This document shows, one piece after another, positions 8,744-17,340 of a stretch of 64,000 nucleotides of DNA (the first letter of the stretch is position 1; every line of letters begins with the position of its first letter). The stretch lies in NCBI GenBank assembly GCA_002287035.1, contig NSKG01000006.1:124001-188000 (forward strand), written 5' to 3'. The DNA is from Pseudomonas sp. WN033. Its GTDB lineage: Bacteria > Pseudomonadota > Gammaproteobacteria > Pseudomonadales > Pseudomonadaceae. A model generated the notes under the pieces. That model had not been told where the DNA came from. It saw nothing but the letters and a program-made list of their open reading frames with translations, and did not search any database. A program made the position numbers and the translations under genes.

Positions 8744-9748
8744 ATGACAATCAAGGTAGGTATCAACGGCTTCGGCCGGATCGGCAAGCTGGCCCTGCGT
8801 GCTGCCTGGGACTGGCCGGAACTGGAGTTCGTGCAAATCAATGATCCGGCCGGCGACGCCACAACCCACGCGCATTTGCTCAACTTCGACTCGGTGCATG
8901 GGCGCTGGCAGCACGAGGCGGTAGCCGAGGGCAATGATCTGCGGATCGGTGACCGGCGACTCAAACTGACCGCCAACAAGACCATTGCCGAGACCGACTG
9001 GTCGGGCTGTGATCTGGTAATCGAGGCCAGCGGCAAGATGAAGACCGTGGCCGTACTCCAGGGTTATCTGGAGCAGGGCGTCAAGCGGGTGGTGGTCAGC
9101 GCCCCGGTCAAGGAAGTCGGTGCGCTGAATATTGTCATGGGTGTCAATCAGCAGTTGTTCGACCCGACCCAGCACCGGATCGTCACTGCCGCTTCCTGTA
9201 CTACCAATTGCCTGGCTCCGGTGGTCAAGGTGATTCATGAGGCGCTGGGCATTCGCCACGGCTCGATCACCACCATTCACGATCTGACCAACACCCAGAG
9301 CATTCTCGATCAGCCGCACAAGGATCTGCGCCGGGCTCGGGCCTGCGGTATGAGCCTGATCCCGACCACCACCGGCTCGGCTACTGCGATTGCCGAGATC
9401 TTCCCCGAGCTGCGCGGCAAGCTCAATGGGCATGCGGTGCGGGTGCCGCTGGCCAACGCCTCGCTGACCGACTGTGTGTTCGAAGTCGAGCGCGCAACCA
9501 CGGTCGATGAGGTCAACGCGCTGCTCAAGGCTGCTGCCGAAGGCGAGTTGCAGGGCATTCTTGGTTACGAGGAGCGGCCGCTGGTGTCAATCGACTACCG
9601 CACCGACCCGCGCTCGTCGATCATCGATGCGCTGTCGACCATGGTGGTCAGTGGTACTCAGGTCAAGCTCTACGCTTGGTATGACAACGAGTGGGGTTAT
9701 GCCAACCGCACGGTTGAGCTGGCTCGGCTGGTTGGTCAGGCGAGCTGA
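8744..9748 (+). CDS. ArsJ-associated glyceraldehyde-3-phosphate dehydrogenase
   Basis: A 334-residue GAPDH with a Rossmann start ([14 protein letters not shown]) and catalytic Cys152 in ASCTTN. In ars clusters this GAPDH type uses arsenate in place of phosphate, giving 1-arseno-3-phosphoglycerate, which the adjacent ArsJ exports. The assignment rests on its being 5 bp upstream of arsJ and on its divergence from glycolytic GAPDH, notably IHDLTNTQ where the glycolytic enzyme has IHSYT. A glycolytic role cannot be excluded from sequence alone, but the context strongly favours arsenate detoxification. Confidence 0.9.
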   Translation: MTIKVGINGFGRIGKLALRAAWDWPELEFVQINDPAGDATTHAHLLNFDSVHGRWQHEAVAEGNDLRIGDRRLKLTANKTIAETDWSGCDLVIEASGKMKTVAVLQGYLEQGVKRVVVSAPVKEVGALNIVMGVNQQLFDPTQHRIVTAASCTTNCLAPVVKVIHEALGIRHGSITTIHDLTNTQSILDQPHKDLRRARACGMSLIPTTTGSATAIAEIFPELRGKLNGHAVRVPLANASLTDCVFEVERATTVDEVNALLKAAAEGELQGILGYEERPLVSIDYRTDPRSSIIDALSTMVVSGTQVKLYAWYDNEWGYANRTVELARLVGQAS

Positions 9749-9753
9749 GGCGC

Positions 9754-10974
9754 ATGAACTGGCTGGCGCAGCTCAGTCCGGGAATTCGCCAGTATCTGGT
9801 GGTCACCGGCAACTACTGGGCCTTCACCCTTACCGACGGCGCCTTGCGGATGTTGGTGGTGCTGCATTTCCACAGCCTCGGCTACAGCCCGTTGCAGATC
9901 GCTGCGCTGTTTCTGTTCTACGAAATCTTCGGCGTGGTGACCAATCTGGTCGGTGGCTATCTGGGTGCTCGCATCGGCCTCAACCGGACCATGAATATCG
10001 GTCTGGGGTTGCAGGTGCTGGCGCTGCTGATGCTGACGGTGCCCAGTGACTGGCTGACGGTACTCTGGGTCATGGCTGCCCAGGCGTTGTCCGGGATCGC
10101 CAAGGACCTGAACAAGATGAGCGCCAAGAGCGCCATCAAGCTGCTGGTGCCGGACGACCAGCAGGGCATCTTGTATCGCTGGGTGGCGCTGTTGACTGGC
10201 TCGAAGAATGCGCTCAAGGGTGTGGGCTTCTTCCTTGGTGCCGGACTGCTCACGCTGCTGGGTTTTGCTGGCGCGGTACTGGCCATGGCGCTGGCGTTGG
10301 GGGTGGTCTGGTTGCTCAGCCTGTGGCTGTTGCAGCAGGATCTGGGCCGGGCCAAGGCCAAGCCGAAGTTTCGTGAGCTGCTGTCCAAAAGCCGGCGGAT
10401 CAATATTCTTTCGGCAGCCCGGCTGTTTCTGTTCGGTGCCCGCGATGTCTGGTTCGTGGTCGCTCTGCCGGTGTACCTGAGCAGTGTGCTGGGCTGGGAT
10501 TTCTGGTCGGTTGGCGGTTTTCTGGCCCTGTGGGTGATTGGCTACGGCATCGTCCAGTCCCAGGCTCCGGCCTTGACTGGCAAGCGTCAGGGCCGGGTGC
10601 CGGGGGCGCGGTCCGCTTTCGGCTGGGCGTTGGCGCTGACCTTGCTGCCGGCGGCCATGGCCCTGGGGTTGCACCTGGGCGCGCCGGCCCAGAGCCTGCT
10701 GATCACGGGGTTGCTGCTGTTTGCCGTACTGTTTGCGATCAACTCGTCGCTGCACAGCTATCTGATCGTGGCCTATGCCGGGCGTGATGGGGTGTCGCTG
10801 GATGTCGGCTTCTACTACATGTCCAACGCCCTGGGGCGGCTGATCGGCACCCTGCTGTCGGGCTGGGTTTATCAGACTCAGGGGCTGGAAGCCTGTCTTT
10901 GGGTTTCGGCACTGTTCGTGCTGGCTGCCGCGCTGATTTCGCTGGGGCTGCCCAAAGAGCCTCAGTCAGCCTAG
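9754..10974 (+). CDS. arsJ: ArsJ, organoarsenical (1-arseno-3-phosphoglycerate) efflux permease
   Basis: A 406-residue major-facilitator protein with about 12 predicted membrane segments. The MFS loop 2-3 motif is seen as GGYLGARIGLNRTMN. The family exports 1-arseno-3-phosphoglycerate; once outside, the ester breaks down to arsenate. The pair GAPDH-ArsJ is the defining arrangement, and the genes are separated by only 5 bp here. No Acr3, ArsB or ArsC is encoded nearby, so this pair is the main visible arsenate resistance route. Confidence 0.92.
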   Translation: MNWLAQLSPGIRQYLVVTGNYWAFTLTDGALRMLVVLHFHSLGYSPLQIAALFLFYEIFGVVTNLVGGYLGARIGLNRTMNIGLGLQVLALLMLTVPSDWLTVLWVMAAQALSGIAKDLNKMSAKSAIKLLVPDDQQGILYRWVALLTGSKNALKGVGFFLGAGLLTLLGFAGAVLAMALALGVVWLLSLWLLQQDLGRAKAKPKFRELLSKSRRINILSAARLFLFGARDVWFVVALPVYLSSVLGWDFWSVGGFLALWVIGYGIVQSQAPALTGKRQGRVPGARSAFGWALALTLLPAAMALGLHLGAPAQSLLITGLLLFAVLFAINSSLHSYLIVAYAGRDGVSLDVGFYYMSNALGRLIGTLLSGWVYQTQGLEACLWVSALFVLAAALISLGLPKEPQSA

Positions 10975-11038
10975 CCGTGAGAGTACATGAGCTAGGCTGT
11001 AGCAGGTCGCAACGCAACGACTAGGGACGCTGACAACG

Positions 11039-12106
11039 ATGGATACTCAACCGATGGAGACTGATGTACTGGTCATTGGTGGTGGTCAGGCGGGTTTGGC
11101 GACGGCTTATTTTCTGCGTCGGCACAAGCTCGACTATCTGGTACTGGACCGTGAGCCAGCCGCCGGCGGTGCCTGGCGGCATGGTTGGGATTCGTTGCAG
11201 CTGTTCAGCCCGGCACAGTGGAGTTCGCTGCCCGGCTGGCCGATGCCGGCGACCAAGAACCCTGACTGGCCACACCGGGATGAGGTGATCGCCTATCTCC
11301 AGGCTTATGAGGAACGCTATCAGATCCCGGTCCGGCGGCCGGTCATGGTTACCAGTGTCAGCGCCGAGCCCGAGTCGTTGCTGGTCGAAACCGATCAGGG
11401 CAGCTATCGGGCCAGGGCGGTGATCAGCGCCACCGGAACCTGGAGCCAGCCGTTCATTCCCGAACTGCCCGGTAGCCAGGTGTTTCAGGGCCGCCAATTA
11501 CACTCCGCTGAATACCTTAACCCCGAAGCCTTCGTCGGTCAGCGGGTGCTGGTGATCGGTGGCGGCAACTCGGGGGCCCAGATTTACGCTGAGGTATCTG
11601 AGGTCGCCACTGCAAGCTGGGTTACCCGCGAGCCGCCGAACTTTCTCCCCGATGAGGTCGATGGCCGCGTTCTGTTTGAGATGGCCACCGAAAAATGGCT
11701 GGCCGAGCAGGAGGGGCGCGAGTACACACCGGCCGGTAGTCTGGCCGATATCGTCATGGTGCCGTCGGTACGCGAGGCGCGCGAACGGGGGGTGCTCAAG
11801 ACCTTGCCGATGTTCAGCGCATTGACTGCCAATGGTGTGATCTGGCCGGATGGCCGCGAGGAACAGGTCGATGCGCTGATCTGGTGTACCGGTTTCCGGC
11901 CAGCACTGGAACATCTGGCCGGGCTCGGCGTGATCAAGCCCAATGGCCGGATTGAAACCGACGTGACTCAGGCGCTCAAGGTGCCACGGCTTTGGTTGGT
12001 GGGTTACGGTGACTGGACCGGGTTTGCCTCAGCCACCCTGCTTGGGGTCATGCGTAGTGCACGCGATGCCGCCAGGCGGGTCAGTGAGTTTCTGCAGAAG
12101 CATTAA
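11039..12106 (+). CDS. arsO: ArsO-like flavin-dependent monooxygenase
   Basis: A 355-residue FAD/NAD(P)H oxidoreductase with two nucleotide-binding loops, VIGGGQAGLATAYF near the N-terminus and VIGGGNSGAQIYAE in the middle. An FMO-type fingerprint sits between them (FQGRQLHSAEY, matching FxGxxxHxxxY/W), and an ATG-type motif is near SATGTWSQP. Proteins like this are recurrent in ars operons and called ArsO; their substrate is not firmly known. The gene follows arsJ after 64 bp and probably ends the operon, with a REP pair directly after the stop. Confidence 0.8.
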   Translation: MDTQPMETDVLVIGGGQAGLATAYFLRRHKLDYLVLDREPAAGGAWRHGWDSLQLFSPAQWSSLPGWPMPATKNPDWPHRDEVIAYLQAYEERYQIPVRRPVMVTSVSAEPESLLVETDQGSYRARAVISATGTWSQPFIPELPGSQVFQGRQLHSAEYLNPEAFVGQRVLVIGGGNSGAQIYAEVSEVATASWVTREPPNFLPDEVDGRVLFEMATEKWLAEQEGREYTPAGSLADIVMVPSVREARERGVLKTLPMFSALTANGVIWPDGREEQVDALIWCTGFRPALEHLAGLGVIKPNGRIETDVTQALKVPRLWLVGYGDWTGFASATLLGVMRSARDAARRVSEFLQKH

Positions 12107-12110
12107 CCAT

Positions 12111-12182
12111 CGCTCGGCTGCAGGGGCGCTCCTACCGTCAGCTCCCAGCGAGCCATGGCAGCAGCGGCCCGCAGCCGCGAAA
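12111..12182. repeat. Inverted pair of Pseudomonas REP elements (REPIN)
   Basis: A reverse-oriented copy (CGGCTGCAGGGGCGCTCCTACC at its core, 12115-12136) faces a forward copy (GCGGCCCGCAGCCGCGAA, 12164-12181). The sequence matches the GTAGGAGCGGCTT...GCAGCCGCGAA family seen again at 20791-20864 and 51045-51125. It lies between convergent arsO and the cytochrome gene. Confidence 0.7.
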
Positions 12183-12193
12183 ACACCCAGACT

Positions 12194-12505
12194 TCAGTTC
12201 AGCGTCAGTACCCACTCGGCCAGTTGCCGGGCTTCCTCTTCGCTCACCTGATTCGGCGGCATCGGGATCGGCCCCCAAACACCGGAGGAGCCGTTCTTGA
12301 TGTGGCTGGCCAGAGTGTCAACGGCACCGTCTTCACCGGCGTACTTGGCGGCGACTTCCTTGAGCGCTGGGCCGACCATCTTGGTATCTACGGAGTGGCA
12401 GGCGACACAGGGCTTGCTCTTGAACAAGGCTTCGCCGTCGGCCAGCGCGGCATGGCTGGCGAGCAGGGCGCCAGCGGCAAATACAGGGATCAGCAGGTTT
12501 TTCAT
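12194..12505 (-). CDS. Cytochrome c551 (class I c-type cytochrome)
   Basis: A 103-residue precursor with a signal peptide ([22 protein letters not shown]) and one heme motif CVACH. The distal Met ligand lies in GPIPMPPN and a C-terminal helix follows. Overall it closely resembles P. aeruginosa cytochrome c551 (NirM, 104 residues), the periplasmic electron carrier to nitrite reductase and other acceptors. No nir genes are present here, so a general electron-carrier role is likelier. It is divergent from the iron alcohol dehydrogenase gene. Confidence 0.9.
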   Translation of the reverse strand: MKNLLIPVFAAGALLASHAALADGEALFKSKPCVACHSVDTKMVGPALKEVAAKYAGEDGAVDTLASHIKNGSSGVWGPIPMPPNQVSEEEARQLAEWVLTLN

Positions 12506-12763
12506 CAGGTATCCTCGGATGTTGGTGAGGGTTAAATTCCCATCTTTTAATCGATTTCATTATGGGTATTTTGCCGATTACGTTGCCGGCTTATTAGTGG
12601 TTTGGCAAGTGTTCGATTGTCGCAGAACGTCTCGCAAGACATAGACTAAAGACCTGGCTTTGGGTATGTTGCGGGACATAAAACGATTTTGTATCCCCGG
12701 GCCGCTGCCGGGGTTCCGCTTCAATACACCTACTACAACGCCTGATGGCTGCGGAGAGCTCCC

Positions 12764-13921
12764 ATGGAAATTACGTCTTACAGTATCAACTGGCACTATC
12801 CCACTTCGGTCCGGGTTGGGCCCGGGCGCATCGGCGAACTGGGCAAGGCCTGCAAACAACTGGGCATGCAGGCGCCGCTGCTGGTGACCGATCCGGGCCT
12901 GGCGGCCTTGCCGATGGTTGAGCAGGCGCTGCAGAACTGCCGTGATGCCGGTTTGAACCCGGGCTTGTTCAGTGCCGTCAAGGGTAACCCCACCAGCGGC
13001 AACGTGGCCGATGGCGTGACGGCACTCAAGGCTGGTAACCATGATGGAGTGATTGCCTTCGGTGGTGGCTCGGCTATCGATGCAGCCAAGGCCATTGCCT
13101 TGATTGCCCACCAGAGCATTTCGCTGTGGGAGGCGCAGAAACCGTCGAACGTCGATGTCAGCAAGATGCTGCCGGTGGTTGCCGTGCCGACCACCGCCGG
13201 GACCGGCTCGGAAGTGGGTCAGGCGGCAGTGATCAGTGACGAGGAAAGTCACGCCAAGCGGATCCTGTTCCACGCTAAGATGGTGCCGCCGGTGGTGATT
13301 CTCGATCCGGAGCTGACCGTTGGTCTGCCGCCTAAGCTGACCGCGGCCACCGGGATGGATGCCCTGGCACACAATCTGGAAGCGTTCTGTGTGCCGCTGT
13401 TCCACCCAATGGCTGAAGGCATCGCCCTGGAAGGTATGCGTCTGGTCAAGGAATACCTGCCGCGGGCGACCAAAAACGGCAACGACATTGATGCGCGGAT
13501 GCAGATGATGGTGGCCTCGACCATGGGCTGCGTGGCGTTCCAGCGCGGCCTGGGCGCGATCCACGCACTGTCGCACAGCCTGGGCGCGCTCTACGATGCC
13601 CACCACGGCACCTTGAATGCGATCGTCATGCCCTATGTGCTGCAAATGAACCGGTCGGCCATTGAAGCGGAAATGGAGCGTGCCGGTCGCTACCTGGGGC
13701 TGGCCAAGCCCAACGTCGACGGCATTCTGGACTGGGTGCTGGAACTGCGCAGCGAGCTGGACATGCCGCATACGCTGGCCGCTATCGGTATTGACGATGC
13801 CCAGGCCGAGACTATTGGCGCGATGTCGGTCAAGGATCCCAGTGCCCGGACCAACCCGATCCAACTGGAAGCGGCGCAGTATCAGCAACTGTTCCTCAAC
13901 GCCTTGAGCGGCACGCTCTAA
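12764..13921 (+). CDS. Iron-containing (group III) alcohol dehydrogenase
   Basis: A 385-residue NAD(P)-dependent alcohol dehydrogenase. Residues 1-180 form the nucleotide-binding domain with the GGGSAID loop (100-106). The metal ligands are in place: Asp199, His203, His267 and His281, within GMDALAHNLEAF and AIHALSHSLGALYDAHHG. The ATG at 12764 is preceded by GGAGAG. A 6-bp GC hairpin lies in its leader at 12695-12713. Substrate is not predictable; ethanol or longer alcohols are common for the family. Confidence 0.92.
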   Translation: MEITSYSINWHYPTSVRVGPGRIGELGKACKQLGMQAPLLVTDPGLAALPMVEQALQNCRDAGLNPGLFSAVKGNPTSGNVADGVTALKAGNHDGVIAFGGGSAIDAAKAIALIAHQSISLWEAQKPSNVDVSKMLPVVAVPTTAGTGSEVGQAAVISDEESHAKRILFHAKMVPPVVILDPELTVGLPPKLTAATGMDALAHNLEAFCVPLFHPMAEGIALEGMRLVKEYLPRATKNGNDIDARMQMMVASTMGCVAFQRGLGAIHALSHSLGALYDAHHGTLNAIVMPYVLQMNRSAIEAEMERAGRYLGLAKPNVDGILDWVLELRSELDMPHTLAAIGIDDAQAETIGAMSVKDPSARTNPIQLEAAQYQQLFLNALSGTL

Positions 13922-13933
13922 CCTTGCCTGACA

Positions 13934-13961
13934 CCGCCTGGTACTGTTCAGTATCAGGCGG
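13934..13961 (+). terminator. Terminator-like hairpin after the alcohol dehydrogenase
   Basis: A 12-bp stem (CCGCCTGGTACT with AGTATCAGGCGG, one G-T pair) with a GTTC loop starts 13 bp after the stop. No T-run follows, so it may protect the 3' end or pause transcription rather than terminate by itself. Confidence 0.5.
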
Positions 13962-14012
13962 GTCGTCAGCCTGCCGGCATTCACACCGGGTAATTGCTAT
14001 TACTCTGCGGTA

Positions 14013-14272
14013 GGGTCTGTTGCCGTTTCATCGCAAACCGCGTTGCAGCGAAAAATCTCGCCAGGCTAGGCGTGGGACGCAGGGAATGGCTGGCCCTTGC
14101 CAAGTCCCACAACGACGCATGGCGAGATTTTCCGCGCAACCCGCAGGGCCGGGCCCGTTTTGACGAGATGCTGCGTTATTCGTCGTTCATTTGGAGTAAA
14201 ACTTCTCTCCTCATGCCTTGCCTCTCGTCAAAACGGGCTCCGGCGCGGTTGCGATGAAACGGCAACAGACCC
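14013..14272. mobile_element. MITE-like element with 24-bp terminal inverted repeats and two internal hairpins
   Basis: The ends begin GGGTCTGTTGCCGTTTC and are perfect inverted repeats over 24 bp (26 bp including the flanking TA on each side). Repetition of TA at 14011-14012 and 14273-14274 looks like a target-site duplication. Inside are two further inverted repeats: 14048-14063 with 14120-14135 (15 of 16 bp match; GTGGGAC/GTCCCAC nests within it), and 14153-14168 with 14223-14238 (16 of 16). The single strand would therefore fold as a three-armed cross. No convincing reading frame exists. TA duplication suggests mobilisation by an IS630/Tc1-type or similar transposase in trans. Confidence 0.75.
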
Positions 14273-14306
14273 TAAGCTATGCGGACATCGGAAAGAGAGA
14301 GTCAAC

Positions 14307-15206
14307 ATGGCGAAAGTGTCAGTCCTGGTGGTGGACGACGCCCCCTTCATTCGCGACTTGGTCAAGAAGGCCTTGCGCAGTCATTTCCCTGGCTTGCAGA
14401 TTGAGGAGGCGACCAATGGTCGCAAGGCTCAGCAGGTATTGAGCCGCAGCAGCTTCGATCTGGTGTTGTGTGACTGGGAAATGCCGGAAATGAGCGGTCT
14501 GGAGCTGTTGCAATGGTTTCGTGGCCAGCCGGAAATGGCCAAGGTGCCGTTCGTTATGGTGACCAGCCGCGGCGACAAGGAAAATGTGGTTCAGGCCATT
14601 CAGGCCGGGGTCAGCGACTATATCGGCAAACCCTTCAGCAATGAGCAACTGGTCGGCAAGGTCAAAAAGGCTCTGCAGCGCTCAGGCAAGCTGGCGGCAT
14701 TGCAGGCACGGCCGGCCACGCCCAGTGTCGGCACTGCCCAGGACAGCATCAGTGCCTTGACCGGTGGTCGCCCGGCGGCGCCCCCCTCCAGTGCGGCAGC
14801 CAAGCCAGTACCCAAGGCTGTTACTTCCCCCGCGTCACCCAGCCCCGCTGTAGCCAGCAGTGCCCAGAACGTGCGTGGCCAGGCCCAACTGCGCCTGGCT
14901 GATCAGCAGCAGGCTTGCGTGATCAAGACTCTGAGCCTGCGCGATGCGCTGGTAGTGGTGCGCCGCGCTGAACGCTTGCCACAGGTGTTTGAAAGTGTCG
15001 TGCTGGATCTGGAACAGGACAGCGACCAGAGCGTGGCGCGGATCAACGCGTATGTACATGCGGTGGCGGCGCTGGAGCCCAAGCTCGACTGCGAATGGGT
15101 CAAGGTGACGCTGAAGTTCGTCGATCAGGATCAGGACAAGCTCAGCTATCTGTCCCGGCTGATTGCCTCAGGCACGGCGCAGCAGCATTACTCGCCCGGG
15201 GCCTGA
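14307..15206 (+). CDS. Response regulator with CheY-like receiver and C-terminal domain of unknown function
   Basis: A 299-residue protein. Residues 1-125 are a receiver domain with acidic pair DD near residue 10, phospho-acceptor Asp56 in LCDWEMPEMSG, and the conserved Lys in YIGKPF. A Pro/Ala/Ser-rich linker (about 130-185) leads to a C-terminal domain (about 190-299) that I cannot assign. The ATG at 14307 is used rather than longer frames reading through the upstream MITE. The gene corresponds in position to the uncharacterised regulator between phoU and phoR in P. aeruginosa. Its stop abuts the phoR stop on the opposite strand. Confidence 0.88.
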   Translation: MAKVSVLVVDDAPFIRDLVKKALRSHFPGLQIEEATNGRKAQQVLSRSSFDLVLCDWEMPEMSGLELLQWFRGQPEMAKVPFVMVTSRGDKENVVQAIQAGVSDYIGKPFSNEQLVGKVKKALQRSGKLAALQARPATPSVGTAQDSISALTGGRPAAPPSSAAAKPVPKAVTSPASPSPAVASSAQNVRGQAQLRLADQQQACVIKTLSLRDALVVVRRAERLPQVFESVVLDLEQDSDQSVARINAYVHAVAALEPKLDCEWVKVTLKFVDQDQDKLSYLSRLIASGTAQQHYSPGA

Positions 15207-16499
15207 TCAGACTATCCGCCCGCTGGGAAAATGGCAGGTGAAAGTGCTGCCTTTACCCGGAGTGCTGGTGATTTCCAGCTTGCCGTCGTGGCGCAGCAGT
15301 ACGTGCTTGACGATCGCCAACCCCAGCCCGGTGCCGCCGGTACTGCTGTTGCGGCTGGAGTCTACCCGGTAGAAACGCTCGGTCAGCCGACTGATGTGTT
15401 GCGGGGCGATACCCACGCCATTGTCACTGACGCTCAGGTGCGCACCGCGTTCATCCTGCCACCAGCGAATCTGGATCTCACCCTCGTTCGGGGTGTACTT
15501 CACTGCATTGAACACCAGATTGGAGAATGCGCTACGCAGCTCGCCTTCGATACCGCGTAGTCGCAGTTGACTGCTGGCTTCCAGGCTGATGTGGTGGTTG
15601 CGTTCGGCCGACAGGGCCTGGGCGTCCTGGCGAATGCCGAGCAGCAGCAGGTCGACCGCCACCGGTTTTTCATCGTCGACAGTATCCGAGGTTTCCAGCC
15701 GGGCCAGTAACAGCAGGTCGTTGAGCAGGGTCTGCATGCGCCGGGCCTGTTGCTGCATCTGTTGCAAGGCGCGCTTCCAGCGCGGACTGATCGAGTCTTC
15801 GGCGTCCAGCAGGGTTTCCAGGTAGCCGACTACCACGGTCAGCGGGGTGCGCAGTTCATGGGAGACGTTGGCGACGAAGTCTTTGCGCATCTGTTCGAGG
15901 TTGTGCATGCGAGTGACATCGCGCACCACCATCAGGCGGTCGCCACGGCCATAGCGGGTGATGGCGTACTGCAACCAGCTATTGATGTCGATCGGCGAGG
16001 GGATGTCGAGCGGTTCCTTGTAGCTATCCTGGTCGAAGTAGGCGACAAAGCGCGGGTCGCGAATCAGGTTGGTGACGTGCTGGCCGCTGTCATCCGGAGC
16101 GCGCAGTCCCAGCAATTGTTCGGCGGCGTGGTTCCACCATTCCAGATGGCCATCCGGGTCAATCATCACCACCGCATCGCTGAGCGCCGCAGTCGAGGCC
16201 TGGATGCGGTCGATCACCGCTTGCAGGCGGGCGCGCATGCGGCTGTCGCGGCGCTGCATATGATAGATGCTGTCGAAGATTTCACCCCAGACGCCCTTGG
16301 CTTCCGGAGGCGGGTCATTAGGGCGGGTCCGCAGCCAGTGGTGGAAGCGGAACATCTGACGCAGGATCCAGAACAGATAAAGGGTGAGGCCGGCGACCAG
16401 GGTCCAGGCCACCGCGTCGAGGATCAGCCCGGCCACCAGGCACAGCAGCATCAGCCAGAACAGCCTGTTCAGTACCGCTGTGAACCAGTTGTTACCCAA
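15207..16499 (-). CDS. phoR: Phosphate regulon sensor histidine kinase PhoR
   Basis: A 430-residue membrane kinase, the usual length. Two N-terminal membrane segments (about 10-48) are followed by a PAS domain (about 95-200). The dimerisation domain has the phospho-His in VANVSHELRTPL, and the ATPase domain has N-box NAVKYTP, DNGVGI and GGTGLGLAIVKH. It phosphorylates PhoB when phosphate is scarce and is held inactive by Pst/PhoU. The gene lies 47 bp downstream of phoB on the same strand. Confidence 0.96.
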   Translation of the reverse strand: MGNNWFTAVLNRLFWLMLLCLVAGLILDAVAWTLVAGLTLYLFWILRQMFRFHHWLRTRPNDPPPEAKGVWGEIFDSIYHMQRRDSRMRARLQAVIDRIQASTAALSDAVVMIDPDGHLEWWNHAAEQLLGLRAPDDSGQHVTNLIRDPRFVAYFDQDSYKEPLDIPSPIDINSWLQYAITRYGRGDRLMVVRDVTRMHNLEQMRKDFVANVSHELRTPLTVVVGYLETLLDAEDSISPRWKRALQQMQQQARRMQTLLNDLLLLARLETSDTVDDEKPVAVDLLLLGIRQDAQALSAERNHHISLEASSQLRLRGIEGELRSAFSNLVFNAVKYTPNEGEIQIRWWQDERGAHLSVSDNGVGIAPQHISRLTERFYRVDSSRNSSTGGTGLGLAIVKHVLLRHDGKLEITSTPGKGSTFTCHFPSGRIV

Positions 16500-16546
16500 G
16501 CGTCAGCTCCTTGCTCGGCCGGCGGGCCGGTGTGATTCAGCCGCTC

Positions 16547-17236
16547 TCAGGCCTTGGTGGAGAACCGATAACCAGTACCGCGCACGGTCTGCACCAGATG
16601 CTCGTAATTGCTGCCCAGGGCCTTGCGTAGCCGGCGGATATGCACGTCTACGGTGCGCTCTTCGACATAGACATTGCCACCCCAGACCTGATCAAGCAAT
16701 TGTCCGCGAGTATAGGCGCGCTCCTGGTGAGTCATGAAGAACTGCAGCAGGCGGTATTCGGTCGGGCCCATTTCCGCCGGCTTGTCATCAATGGTTACCC
16801 GGTGACTGACCGGGTCCAGGTGCAAACCGGACACTTCGATCGGCGCTTCGCTGTCAGCCGGGCCGGCGCGGCGTAATACCGCCTTGAGCCGGGCGACCAG
16901 TTCGCGCGGTGAAAAGGGTTTGGTGATGTAGTCGTCGGCGCCGACTTCCAGGCCCTGGATCTTGTTGTCCTCTTCGCCTTTGGCGGTGAGCATGATGATC
17001 GGAATGTCGGCGGTCATGTCATCGCGCTTCAGGCGCCGGGCCAGTTCGATGCCGGTGGTGCCGGGCAGCATCCAGTCGAGCAGGATCAGGTCCGGCTTGC
17101 TGTCAATGATACCTGCATGGGCCTGCTGGGCGTTTTCGGCCTCAAGGCATTCATAGCCGGCCATCTCCAGCGCTACAGCAATCATCTCCCGGATCGGGGC
17201 TTCATCATCGACGATCAGAATGGTTTTGCCTGCCAT
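16547..17236 (-). CDS. phoB: Phosphate regulon response regulator PhoB
   Basis: A 229-residue OmpR-type regulator nearly identical in plan to P. aeruginosa PhoB. The receiver starts [19 protein letters not shown] with phospho-Asp in LLDWMLPG; the winged-helix DNA-binding domain ends [12 protein letters not shown]. The start at 17236 is chosen to match the 229-residue family length. An in-frame ATG 12 bp upstream has no spaced ribosome site, and the much longer upstream frame has no homology. It activates pst and other Pho genes. A Pho-box-like array lies upstream, suggesting autoregulation. Confidence 0.95.
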   Translation of the reverse strand: MAGKTILIVDDEAPIREMIAVALEMAGYECLEAENAQQAHAGIIDSKPDLILLDWMLPGTTGIELARRLKRDDMTADIPIIMLTAKGEEDNKIQGLEVGADDYITKPFSPRELVARLKAVLRRAGPADSEAPIEVSGLHLDPVSHRVTIDDKPAEMGPTEYRLLQFFMTHQERAYTRGQLLDQVWGGNVYVEERTVDVHIRRLRKALGSNYEHLVQTVRGTGYRFSTKA

Positions 17237-17279
17237 GGTGTTTACCATCTCGTTGCGGATTTCTGACATGCGTCGATTA

Positions 17280-17308
17280 GATAACACTTTTATTGCAGTT
17301 GTGTGACG
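17280..17308 (-). promoter_or_regulatory. Candidate Pho box array upstream of phoB
   Basis: On the minus strand, CGTCACA (17308), TGCAATA (17297) and TGTTATC (17286) start 11 bp apart, 44 bp upstream of the phoB ATG. Spacing fits a Pho box, but only the first half-site is close to consensus. Confidence 0.45.
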
Positions 17309-17340
17309 TTCACATAACCACTTGATGAAGCTTGCCTCGC

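Noticed and set aside
13994..14306. Open frames across the MITE and an upstream start for the response regulator
   Set aside because: They translate inverted repeats. The receiver domain begins exactly at the ATG at 14307.
17301..17313. TGTGACGTTCACA palindrome as a CRP/Vfr site near phoB
   Set aside because: The spacer is 3 bp rather than 6, and the Pho-box reading explains the same bases better.
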